Source of the DNA: Phytophthora colocasiae
Lineage: Eukaryota > Oomycota > Peronosporomycetes > Peronosporales > Peronosporaceae
NCBI GenBank assembly: GCA_018806915.1
Contig: JAGKQI010000090.1
Location: 2,480,001 to 2,544,000, forward strand
Reading direction: 5' to 3'
DNA length: 64,000 bases
This document shows, piece by piece, positions 45,125 to 54,298 of the stretch. Below the pieces are notes generated by a model, which was not told where the DNA came from, searched no databases, and worked only from the letters and a program-made list of their open reading frames with translations. The stretch's first letter is position 1, and each line of letters starts with the position of its first letter. The position numbers and the translations under genes are program-made.

Positions 45125-48100
45125 ATGGGTTCTCCATTGGCTCCTACTAGTGGCAACGCCTCGGGCACTGGGCCCGCTTCGGCATCCACGGCATCGCGAG
45201 GTGATGATGGCGGCAATTCCGCGTCATCTGGAGGCAGATCTAGCGCCCCAGCCTCACAGTCGAGCGCGTCCGCCGCTCCGAAGCAGGGCGTTGATGCTGC
45301 TGACGGCGATGGGCACGTGAACATGCCGGACACATCTATGGCTTCTGCTTCTGCTAGTCTTTCTTCTGGTGTCGCAGCCCCGTTCCCCAGAGGGCCACAC
45401 ATCCTCTCTACCACCGAGGTGGACGATCTATTTGGGCCCGGGCAACAACCGTTGGACGAAGAGAAGTCTGACGTCCCTTCCGACTGGGTGGACCCTGAGC
45501 CAAGGCCTGAGGGACAGCCTTTTCTGGTTGGTGTTCCGGCGCTCGCCGAGGACTTCCGTGTGGGCAACCACATCGTGAACATCTATGGCGGACCCGGTGT
45601 TCTGGTGGGCCTTGAAGAGTTCACGTCGGCGGACATCTCGGAGCTTGAGCGTGTTATCCCTGACTTCACTGAAAGTCAGATGCTCGTTCCTCACGTGGAT
45701 AGCCGTGACCGCCAGAACCTTGAAGCGCACATGGGGTCCGTCGATGTCCATCGGGAGTTGGCGTCAATCCTCCTGCACCTCCCTCATCAGCGTCTCGCTG
45801 AGCGGGTGTACAAGACATCCGGCTATCTGAAGCAGATGGCCGGCGCTCACCGTCGGCTTCGACTTCAAGTTGAGTCCCAGGGCAACACATCTCTGGTGGA
45901 CACGGCCGCTATCCAGAACGAGTCTGAAGATCTCAAGCGTCAGTGGGTCTTCAACTGCCAATATTGGCGTCATGAAGTGTTGGACGCCCGGCGTACTGCC
46001 AGTGAGACCGAAGATCGTGTGAACGCGGAGTCCAAGAACCTCGCGTCGCACTATCAGGACCAGATCGATGCCTTGGAAGCTGAGAAGTCGGCCTTGGAAG
46101 AACGCCTGGAGGACTCTCAAGCGGAGGTCCGGTTGCTGAAGGCTCGCCCCACGACCACAGCCACAGACTCCTGGGGTTTTCTGGAATACCTGTTTGAACA
46201 CGGGGAGTTGAATGGCAGTTGGGTGCGTCTTCGGGAGCTTCTGGTGAACTTCCAAGAGGGCAAGGCGCCGCCTGGAGACTGGGACACCATCATCAACGTA
46301 ACTGCGATGGATCAGCGCAAGGCGGAAATCCCTGACTTCTCCAAGCGTCTGGCTAAACATCGGTCCGATCAAGCAGCAGCGGCCAAGAAATCGACCAAAG
46401 TGCTGGATCTGACGGGTGCTGGCAGTGGTGTGACGATCTCCGGTGAGCATGCTGGCAGCTCTGAAAAGTCAGGCACTCGCCCGGTGAACAAGTCTGGGTC
46501 GCCTACCAGGTCAGTCAAATCCTCCGGTTCTCCACCACCCAAGCCTACCAGACCTTCTGGGAAACATCGGGTTCGTGTTCCTCAGGATCGCCCCAAGAAC
46601 TACACGCCTGGCATCGATTCGGTGCGTCCGGCGAACGCCAAGTCTCCAGTGTCCAAGGACGCAGTTCACACCACGTTACCACCTGGAGTCGTCTGGGAAG
46701 AAGTTCGTCCGGACTTGCGCTTGGCTCTGCTCGCTGGCATTTCTTACGAGACAGCGATGAAGTGGCTGCGCACGGACAAGCCCGCCCACAGCCTGTTCAC
46801 GGGGCGCCCCTTGGTAAAAATGCTAGTGAGCATGATGTACTGGCGTAAGCTGAATCAGACCCCGTGGACCTCGTACGTCCCAGAGACGTATTACAAGATG
46901 GCTGAGGAGGAACTGCGCCGGCTTCGGAAGAACGATGTGGAGCCACCGGTCTGGGAGGCACTGGATGCTCACGTCCCATATCCCATCAGTGAGCCGGAGT
47001 CCACAGAGGATGACCCTCAGAAGGACCCGGACTTCAAGGAGTCTGGTGAACAAGAATCTGCATCCAGCGACAGCGAGTCTGACGACGTAAAGTCGAGCGG
47101 CAACAGCGATGATTCTGACGACGATGAGTCTGATGATCATTCGCACGCCGGTAACAAGCGTCCACGGGACTACGAGTCCAGCGATTCAGATGACTCGGGT
47201 CCGATAATCCCCACCAAGAAATCTAAGCGGGGTAGTGTACACGAGGCATCTCGATCCAAGTCAGGCAGTCAGAAGTCCGGTGGCACCTCCACGTCAAGTC
47301 CCAAGAGTACGAAGTCCGGTGGTTCGCCCAAGTCGAGTTCCAAGGACAAGAAGTCTCAAGACTCCAAGTCGACTAAGAGTTCTTCGGGCAAGCGACCTTC
47401 TGGTAAACTCCGGAAGTCAAGCCTGGTGTCCAAGTCGTACAAGTCGCTGACACCGAAGGAGCTGCTGACAATCGAGGCCCCGGACACACATTGTTCTTCG
47501 TGGCTGTACTACGGCATTCCGGTCCAGCCGACAAGCGACACCAAGACGTCCATCGGGCAGACTCCAGGGTTCCCAGACTTCGAGCCCCACAGACACAGTC
47601 TGGCACGCCTTAAGAAACGCTGGAACTCCAAGAAGTACCAAGATCTGCTGGATGAAGTGCCAGCGCCCTGGGACGTCATGTACCAGAATCGTCGGACCGA
47701 ACTGTACTTTCACCGGCGTGAAGACCTCTGTCCCTTGGTTCAGGCGGACATCGAAGAACTCGCATCTCTCATGCGCAAGCACGCCCAAGCGCTGTGGGAA
47801 CGCACTCACTGGGTGATCATGGATCCCGACGAGGACCTGCTGTCCGGTGAACAGCACAAGGAATGTGGGCTCCGACGTGCATCTTTACTGCGCCAATATC
47901 GAGGGACAGTATCTAAGATTCTGAAGCACAAGGATTTCCCGGAGACGCTCATGTTCGAGCCTGGTATCTGGAAGGTCCCGGACAAATATTGCCCATGGAT
48001 CTGGCAGGACCCACGTGCACGTGACATCGGAGATCCCAAGTGCCTGAGCTTGCGCAAGCAACTCGAAGCTATCGACTCAGCGGAACCGGCGCGCACGCAG

Positions 48101-48211
48101 TGGGCCACAGCGTCTTCCGACAAGGACTGGATGGAATTCGTGCCATCCGATCACCGGAAACAAGCTCTGACGCCCGCTGAACGCGCCGAAAATCCTGTCG
48201 CTCTGAAGTAA
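45125..48211 (+). CDS. Large opposite-strand gene of element D, 1,028 residues, function unknown
   Basis: Intact frame opposite to gag-pol, between the 3' LTR and the end of pol. Start chosen at ATG 45125 in a strong context (AACCATGG). By region: Ser/Ala-rich N-terminus (MGSPLAPTSGNASG); a folded-looking block (about 95-270); a coiled coil (about 290-345, SHYQDQIDALEAEKSALEER); a basic Ser/Pro/Lys linker; a Trp-containing block (PPGVVWEEVRPDLRLALLAG ... LVKMLVSMMYWRKLNQTPW); an acidic Ser/Asp stretch; a Lys/Ser-rich stretch with a likely nuclear signal (PTKKSKRG); and a Trp-rich C-terminal domain. No known family was recognised. Expression would need antisense transcription from the 3' LTR. 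Extra antisense frames at this position are known in some plant gypsy elements. It contains SGEQ twice, from the same decamer found in gag and pol. Confidence 0.8.
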   Translation: MGSPLAPTSGNASGTGPASASTASRGDDGGNSASSGGRSSAPASQSSASAAPKQGVDAADGDGHVNMPDTSMASASASLSSGVAAPFPRGPHILSTTEVDDLFGPGQQPLDEEKSDVPSDWVDPEPRPEGQPFLVGVPALAEDFRVGNHIVNIYGGPGVLVGLEEFTSADISELERVIPDFTESQMLVPHVDSRDRQNLEAHMGSVDVHRELASILLHLPHQRLAERVYKTSGYLKQMAGAHRRLRLQVESQGNTSLVDTAAIQNESEDLKRQWVFNCQYWRHEVLDARRTASETEDRVNAESKNLASHYQDQIDALEAEKSALEERLEDSQAEVRLLKARPTTTATDSWGFLEYLFEHGELNGSWVRLRELLVNFQEGKAPPGDWDTIINVTAMDQRKAEIPDFSKRLAKHRSDQAAAAKKSTKVLDLTGAGSGVTISGEHAGSSEKSGTRPVNKSGSPTRSVKSSGSPPPKPTRPSGKHRVRVPQDRPKNYTPGIDSVRPANAKSPVSKDAVHTTLPPGVVWEEVRPDLRLALLAGISYETAMKWLRTDKPAHSLFTGRPLVKMLVSMMYWRKLNQTPWTSYVPETYYKMAEEELRRLRKNDVEPPVWEALDAHVPYPISEPESTEDDPQKDPDFKESGEQESASSDSESDDVKSSGNSDDSDDDESDDHSHAGNKRPRDYESSDSDDSGPIIPTKKSKRGSVHEASRSKSGSQKSGGTSTSSPKSTKSGGSPKSSSKDKKSQDSKSTKSSSGKRPSGKLRKSSLVSKSYKSLTPKELLTIEAPDTHCSSWLYYGIPVQPTSDTKTSIGQTPGFPDFEPHRHSLARLKKRWNSKKYQDLLDEVPAPWDVMYQNRRTELYFHRREDLCPLVQADIEELASLMRKHAQALWERTHWVIMDPDEDLLSGEQHKECGLRRASLLRQYRGTVSKILKHKDFPETLMFEPGIWKVPDKYCPWIWQDPRARDIGDPKCLSLRKQLEAIDSAEPARTQWATASSDKDWMEFVPSDHRKQALTPAERAENPVALK

Positions 48212-48597
48212 GTACGCCAGAAGTCCGGTGTACTCTTCGCGACATCTCCAGGGAACTACACTTCTTCTTCCAGAACAACTTAGTCGTCTGCATATCGTAG
48301 CGTAGTAACAATTCCAAATATAGTTCCCCGACGACCTTCTCCTTTAACATCCTCACATGTCGTTCAGTAATCTTCTTCTCATAGCATCATCAAAATCCAC
48401 TTCGTAAAATTCCATCATACACACACAACCACAAAATCATCTCCATACAAATTCACATAACAATCACCATCTCTAGGAGTCACGTATCCCCGAAATCACA
48501 TTTCCGAAAGACATGTCTCTCAGACACCTCATCTCTGAAATACATCGTCTGGTGAACAGTGATGTTCACCAGAGTTCTCAGGATAAGTTTTCAGAGT
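48212..48597. other. Intergenic space between convergent genes of element D
   Basis: AT-rich, no frame. Two decamers in opposite orientation (48548-48557 and 48564-48573) form an inverted repeat between the two stop codons and could serve both 3' ends. Confidence 0.5.
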
Positions 48598-51500
48598 TTA
48601 GACTCTGGGGTGATCGTCTCCAGCTTGCATTGCTTGGAAACGAGCTCGCGCTCGTGCGCTCTGATTGAACTCATACAGTAAAGCACCACAGTTCAGCTTT
48701 GACAAGGGTAGCCACTCTGTCTCGTCGTACCCCTTCCACTTGACCAGGTATTCGCGAAGTCTCTTGGAGGTCCTGGTACGCTTGCTCCACCGAGTGTCAA
48801 GTATCTTTTCCACTTCGTATTCATCATTCTCGGTGTCGGGCTCCCAACTGTCTTCTGGTAACAGCGCTGCATCAAAGTCATCATCCTCGCGGACATCGAG
48901 TTCCACAGTCGGTCTTCTGGGAAACAAGGCTCTCGGCTTCAGGCGACTTACATGAACCCAAGGGTTCACCCGATACCCGGTGTCCTCGACCTTCAGTTTC
49001 ACACGAAAATCATCCAACATCTCTTCAATCCGGAAAGGGCCATGCCACATGTGTGCGAGCTTCCGACTCAACCCCGTTTGTACCTTGGGGATGTATAACC
49101 ACACGGCATCACCGACGGCAAATCCGGACTTCAGACGTTCCGACAACTCCTTCCACTTTCGGGTCTGTTCTTCAGAACGCTCCCGCTTGGCCTTCTTCTG
49201 GAGTTCTTCAGCACAGGCTTGAGCGTAGCTGTAATCTCGCTGCATCTTCCGACGCCACTCATAAGCAGTGCGCTCTTGTACACCAGAAGGTTTCGGACCA
49301 AGCATCGCGGACATAGTCCCATGGGCATCCCATCCGTGCACCAGAAAGAAAGGTGTTTCCAGACGGGTCGCATCAAAGGAAGTGTTTAATGCGAACATCA
49401 GACGCTCGGCGTGGTCGTCCCAGTCACTCTGATCAGCTTCGGCGATGTAGGCCTTGATGGCGCGCACGACCGTCTGAACAGACCGTTCTTGCTGGCCGTT
49501 CGCCTGAGGACGGTACGCCAGAGTCGCTCGCTGTCTGCTTCCCAGGAGATCCCGGAAACACCTGAACACTTCACTCATGAACCGAGGGTCCTGATCATGG
49601 CGTATCAGGGAACTAGCTCCGAAGTTCCGGAAGACACGTTCCTCGTAGGCCTCAGCGACATCTTGAGCCGTAGTAATACTCATAGGCTTGCACATCACAT
49701 ATCCTGAGAACATGTCTTGGAACAACAACAGGAACGTGTTGCCTCTGGCAGACTTTGGCATGTGCGTCACGAAATCCATGGACACCACTTCAAAAGGTCG
49801 ACTGGGCTCGATGTTGCCGGGCGACGGTCCAGGATTCGGGGGACGCCCCTTGCCACTTGCACAGTCCATACACTCCTTGACGAACCTCTCCACATCAGCG
49901 TACATACCAATCCAGTAGAACTCGGAGCTCAGCTTCTCGAACGTACGTTTGATTCCCTGGTGAGCACCCTGGCAATCCCCATGAGCATAATGCAACATAT
50001 CAGCATGCAAGTCTCTGGGAACCACAAGTCGGAGCTCATCAACCATGTCTCTCGGACGTTCTCTGGTAGCACGGCTGAGGCGGTACAAAACGTCTCTGGA
50101 ATCCAAGATGAAGTCATCGGCAATCCTGGCAAGTTTCCTTATTCGGGGTCGTGGTAGATCTCCCACGTCACCCTTAAGGAACTTGATGAGTTCTGCCAGA
50201 TGAACATCTTGAGTCTGGTGAACTTTGATCCGCCGCCAGCGTTCTTCCTGAAACTCCAATGGGCCCATGGGTTCACGAGCCTCCGCGTCCTCTGGTAGGT
50301 TTGCTTCTTCCTGATTGCGTGCACGAGTGATGGCAACAAGCACCTTGGCAGCATGAGGCAGGGGCGCAGACTCTGGCCCTGGGTCATCTATCTCCGGTGT
50401 ACAATCATGTTCACCAGAGGTCTGGTGAACATCATCCGGAGTTTCAGAAGACATCCCTTCGGGAGGCTTCATCAACTTCTCTGGGATCTTGGACACCAGT
50501 TTCAGATGAGTCAGTTCGTCAGGGTCTTGGACCTGCCAGGACTCGCCAAGAACAAGAGTCTTGGACGTCAAATAGTCCGCTGCTTGATTGAACTCACGCT
50601 TCACGTGCACTAGCTTCAGAGACTGGAACTTGATCTTCAGAGACTCAAACTCGGCCAATTTCCGCTGCAGGTTCGGCTGATTACAATTGATCAGACCTTG
50701 GGCCTGCTGGATAGCAATACGGGAATCTTCGACAACCACCAAGTCTCGGATACCACGTTCCAAAGCTAACTTCAATCCATTGATCAGACCACAGTACTCT
50801 GAGTCATTCACAGTGACGTCTTTCAGAGCGAGCCCTTGGGCTTCCAGGATGTTCCACCCCGGGAGCTCCCAGAGCACACACCCGCAGCTTCCCAGGCGAG
50901 TGGATGTCTTGGCGGCACCATCAAAACTCAGAACACAACCTCGGTAATCAGCCTCTAGCATCTCCACGCTAATGGGTGCTGGAGGTTTGACTCGCCCCTT
51001 GACGGGGATGAGGTTTTCAGAGACCTCATCGAGGTGTTCACGGGGTGTGATGCCCGCTCCAAGAATAGCCGGGAGACCATCTTCATCTCGCTGGATCCTG
51101 CGAATCTCCAAATTCCAATGTGACAACTTCAATCCCCACTTCACGTTCCGACCATCAGCCGAGCTGGATGACAGGAGCCATTTCAACACCGAATGTCTGG
51201 TGTACACCGTGATCACGGGACTCGTGTTTACCAGAGCCCGAAAGTTCTCCAGAACCCTGAGAATCGCGATGACCTCCTTCTCTGCGATGTGATACCGGAG
51301 TTCTGCCTCATTCAGCACACGTCCAGTGAACCGTACGGGGTGTATCACTCCATCGTACTCCTGTCCCAAGACGGCTGAAGCAGCCCACGGGTTCGCATGA
51401 GGTATAATAACGAAAGGCCTGGTGCGATCTGGGTGTCTGAGGAGCGGTGTCGAGACAATCTTGCGCTTCAGAATCTCAAAGGCTTCCTTAGCTCGAGCCA

Positions 51501-53679
51501 AATCTCGACCAGCACGAATCTGTTCATCAGACAACTCGTAGAGCACAGCAGCGATCACCGGTAAGTCTTCGATAAACTTGTTGTAATAATTCAGACTTCC
51601 CATGAAACTCTGTACTCCCTTGAGTGTCGACGGAAACGGCAATTCTTCCACTCCCTTGACGATCTTCGGTGTAGCTCTCAGTCCTTCAGCACTGATCTCA
51701 TGCGACAGATAAGGAATCGTCAGCTTCCCGAACTCGCTCTTGGGCAGGCTCACAGAAATGTTCCAGTATCTGAGTCTGAAGAGCAAGGCATTCAGGTCTT
51801 CACAAAGTTGATCCCAGGTGGGCGCCCCATGAGCAATGTCGTCAATGTAGGAACTTCGACCGAGTACCGGTCCCATGGAGGACGGGACTGGGATGTTCCT
51901 CTGAAAGACAGTCATTTGGTCGGTGAGCACCGGAACCTCTGGCATGTGTTCATCAGAGTTCTGAAGTTGTTCACCAGACATCAGACCATGTACGTCAGAG
52001 TTCTGGGGTTCTAACTTCAGGAATTCCAGCACATCGGGGTCAACCTCAGCTTCCTCTTCAGGTGACAATCGCACGAACCCCCACAGGCAGTTATCCAGCA
52101 TAGCCTGGTACACCAGAGGGGCGTTCTTCAGACCGAAGGGCATTCTTACCCACTGGAAATGTCCAAATGGGCAGATGAACGCTGAGATCAACCTTGCACG
52201 CTCCGTCATTCGAATAGCCCAAAAACCACTCGCCATATCCAGACTCATAAACCACAGTGCTGCCTCAAAACCAATCAACAGATCGTCTATCAGGGGCAAC
52301 GGATAACGCGACAACTGGATAAAACCATTCACCACTCGATAATCAATACACATGCGTATGTCCACACCATTCTTCTTGAGGACAATCACAATTGGTGATG
52401 CCCAAGGCGAAGTCGAGTACTCGATGAGTCCGGTCTCCAGGAGTTTCTTCAGAAGTTCGTACACCTTGATCATCAGGTGAGGGGCAACGGACCTCGGACG
52501 TTGGGCAACAGGTTTAGCATCTCCCACGTCCAAGTCACAGACCACGCCCCTTGCCGGGGCAGGTGCGGCATTGCCGTCTCCCAGAAAGATTTTCCGATGA
52601 TACTTCAGAATGTCCCTGAGTTTCTTCTCCATCTCCGGCGTTGTTTTCCCGGGAACTCCAACATCAGCCTTGTCAATGTCGCATTCAGGAGTCAAATCTT
52701 CCAGTTCAGGTAGCATAACCAGCTGATCACGTAATTGAGAGAGCAGCTCTGTTCCTTCCCGTATATAGACACCGGGTTCCAGATCCAATTCCTCATTCGT
52801 GACTCGCATGCACCGCTCGTACTCGGCTCGAAGCTTTTCCACAGGGGTGCCTGGCATACACTGGATTGGGATGTCCCATGAACAGTCTGTCGGATCCTCA
52901 TCTCCCATGAACAGTTCACCGGAAACACTTAGGGTGACTTCATCCTTGACAATGTTACTCGAAATTTCAGACGTGTTTCCGGAGTCTTTCGGAGTCTTTT
53001 GCTCTGATGCCAATTCCAGATCTCCGGTGTTCACAGCGGTATCTCGGGTCTCCTCTTTTCCGGCATCCACCCAGTCATCTGTCTGCGTAGCCACATCCAA
53101 AGCGAAACGAACTTGTTTTGCTCGTGGGACCGAAGTAGGCCTCACAAACTGTACTCGAGCATTATCCAGCCTTGGGCGTCGTAAGATCTTAGTTGGCCAC
53201 GGGTATACCGGGTGATCCACACACGGAGGTTGAGGCATCAGATCCTCCAAGTCAGCTTCGGCCTTCAGGCGTCTCTTCGTCTCTGGTGACGGAGTGTTCT
53301 CCAGAATCAAAACTTCCCAGTCACGATAGGCTGCAGAGCCTGGCCGTACAAAGCGACCATGCCGTGGAAAAAATCCATACTCCACAATCCTTGCGACGTC
53401 AGAAAATTCATTCACCCACGTATTCTTGTCAGAAATGTTCACCACGCGCACCGCCACAGGCCATGACCGGGCTGCATAAATCAGCTGGGTCACCCAACGA
53501 TCTCCACGTCCCGCCCACACGACTTCTCGTTGTGGGTTTGTCGGACCATAGTCAATGCGAACAACAAATTCTTCACCCGGCCTCAGGAGTACAGCTTCAC
53601 TTGGTCTGATGGACCTGTTCCAGCCGATATGATCACCAGGCTCCCAGCTGCACATCATCACCACAACTTCGTCTGGCAT
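48598..53679 (-). CDS. pol: Pol of element D: RT, two RNase H domains, integrase, chromodomain
   Basis: 1,693 codons, intact. RT: LKKNGVDIRMCIDYRVVNGF, WFMSLDMASGFWAIRM, FQWVRMPFGLKNAPL, and catalytic SSYIDDIAHGAP after an acidic insertion of about 70 residues. The first RNase H lacks its catalytic Asp (FVIIPHANPWAASAVLGQ). A second RNase H has all expected acids: VLSFDGAAKTS, NDSEYCGLINGL, VVVEDSRIAI, NQAADYLTS. Integrase: HYAHGDCQGAHQG...CMDC, then MDFVTHMP, RHDQDPRF, AYRPQANGQQERSVQ. Chromodomain: YEVEKILDTRWSKRTRTSKR...LVKWKGYDETEWLP. The second RNase H has probably taken over RNA removal from the degenerate first. Confidence 0.95.
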   Translation of the reverse strand: MPDEVVVMMCSWEPGDHIGWNRSIRPSEAVLLRPGEEFVVRIDYGPTNPQREVVWAGRGDRWVTQLIYAARSWPVAVRVVNISDKNTWVNEFSDVARIVEYGFFPRHGRFVRPGSAAYRDWEVLILENTPSPETKRRLKAEADLEDLMPQPPCVDHPVYPWPTKILRRPRLDNARVQFVRPTSVPRAKQVRFALDVATQTDDWVDAGKEETRDTAVNTGDLELASEQKTPKDSGNTSEISSNIVKDEVTLSVSGELFMGDEDPTDCSWDIPIQCMPGTPVEKLRAEYERCMRVTNEELDLEPGVYIREGTELLSQLRDQLVMLPELEDLTPECDIDKADVGVPGKTTPEMEKKLRDILKYHRKIFLGDGNAAPAPARGVVCDLDVGDAKPVAQRPRSVAPHLMIKVYELLKKLLETGLIEYSTSPWASPIVIVLKKNGVDIRMCIDYRVVNGFIQLSRYPLPLIDDLLIGFEAALWFMSLDMASGFWAIRMTERARLISAFICPFGHFQWVRMPFGLKNAPLVYQAMLDNCLWGFVRLSPEEEAEVDPDVLEFLKLEPQNSDVHGLMSGEQLQNSDEHMPEVPVLTDQMTVFQRNIPVPSSMGPVLGRSSYIDDIAHGAPTWDQLCEDLNALLFRLRYWNISVSLPKSEFGKLTIPYLSHEISAEGLRATPKIVKGVEELPFPSTLKGVQSFMGSLNYYNKFIEDLPVIAAVLYELSDEQIRAGRDLARAKEAFEILKRKIVSTPLLRHPDRTRPFVIIPHANPWAASAVLGQEYDGVIHPVRFTGRVLNEAELRYHIAEKEVIAILRVLENFRALVNTSPVITVYTRHSVLKWLLSSSSADGRNVKWGLKLSHWNLEIRRIQRDEDGLPAILGAGITPREHLDEVSENLIPVKGRVKPPAPISVEMLEADYRGCVLSFDGAAKTSTRLGSCGCVLWELPGWNILEAQGLALKDVTVNDSEYCGLINGLKLALERGIRDLVVVEDSRIAIQQAQGLINCNQPNLQRKLAEFESLKIKFQSLKLVHVKREFNQAADYLTSKTLVLGESWQVQDPDELTHLKLVSKIPEKLMKPPEGMSSETPDDVHQTSGEHDCTPEIDDPGPESAPLPHAAKVLVAITRARNQEEANLPEDAEAREPMGPLEFQEERWRRIKVHQTQDVHLAELIKFLKGDVGDLPRPRIRKLARIADDFILDSRDVLYRLSRATRERPRDMVDELRLVVPRDLHADMLHYAHGDCQGAHQGIKRTFEKLSSEFYWIGMYADVERFVKECMDCASGKGRPPNPGPSPGNIEPSRPFEVVSMDFVTHMPKSARGNTFLLLFQDMFSGYVMCKPMSITTAQDVAEAYEERVFRNFGASSLIRHDQDPRFMSEVFRCFRDLLGSRQRATLAYRPQANGQQERSVQTVVRAIKAYIAEADQSDWDDHAERLMFALNTSFDATRLETPFFLVHGWDAHGTMSAMLGPKPSGVQERTAYEWRRKMQRDYSYAQACAEELQKKAKRERSEEQTRKWKELSERLKSGFAVGDAVWLYIPKVQTGLSRKLAHMWHGPFRIEEMLDDFRVKLKVEDTGYRVNPWVHVSRLKPRALFPRRPTVELDVREDDDFDAALLPEDSWEPDTENDEYEVEKILDTRWSKRTRTSKRLREYLVKWKGYDETEWLPLSKLNCGALLYEFNQSARARARFQAMQAGDDHPRV

Positions 53680-54291
53680 AGATACCAGTCCCTCACAGAC
53701 CAGCGGCGAACATGAATCCCATTCCCAATAGCACGTTTATACCTTCGCCGATATTCGCAACCCAGACATCAACAATGTAAACCACTCTCGGTCCGAGAGT
53801 CAGCTTGATCTCAGCACTGGCACCAATGTACGTCGGAACCCCTCCCATCCCAGACACTCTTGTTTGTTTGTGTGACTTAAGCCTGAGTCCGAGCTTACGC
53901 GCAAAGTCGTAACTCAGGATGTTGATAGTCGCACCGGTGTCCAGGAGAATCTTGGTCCGATGATCATTGACAGCGCCATGCACCATAACCACATCACGCT
54001 TTGCAGGATCAGGGTAGTGATCCTCCCACCAGCCATAACACTCTCCGTCTTTCAGACGAAACTGGATTGTGTCGTCCGGAGGCGGTTCATTTTCTCTCGG
54101 AAAGTCCGATGAACTGTCTCTCAGACGCGGAATTTCTGAATACATGGCTGATTCTTGAGCCAAAGCGGTCATGCAATGTTGATTTTTAGGTCGGGTTGTT
54201 TTCAGCTCCGGTCCTACGTACACTAGAACACATAACTCTGGGGGTGTGCCTTGCCCGGCGCGTTTCGGATCCCCATCCGACGGGCTTGCTA
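53680..54291 (-). CDS. pol: Protease of element D
   Basis: Aspartic protease with ILLDTGATINILSYDFARKL and VLLGMGFMFAAGL. It is in the -1 frame relative to gag and is entered through the slippery site at 54292-54298. It ends in TGA at about 53693-53695, where related elements continue ...CEGLV.LPDE. That sequence is present one base further on, so reaching pol needs a +1 shift, or one base has been lost. Confidence 0.8.
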
Positions 54292-54298
54292 GTTTAAC
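54253..54298 (-). promoter_or_regulatory. Programmed -1 frameshift site between gag and protease (element D)
   Basis: Gag ends CAG TTA AAC TAG, giving the heptamer G-TTA-AAC (54292-54298), a known -1 slippery type. After 6 nt comes a hairpin (54253-54285): GCCCG plus TCGGAT, a GGGG loop, ATCCGA, a 7-nt bulge, CGGGC. The protease frame is exactly -1. The signal overlaps the gag stop. Confidence 0.8.

Noticed and set aside
44923..45150. Upstream ATG frame (MARTVRQRSREHS...) as the start of the antisense gene of D
   Set aside because: It is in another frame and stops at about 45150; the ATG at 45125 has a better context and opens the long frame.
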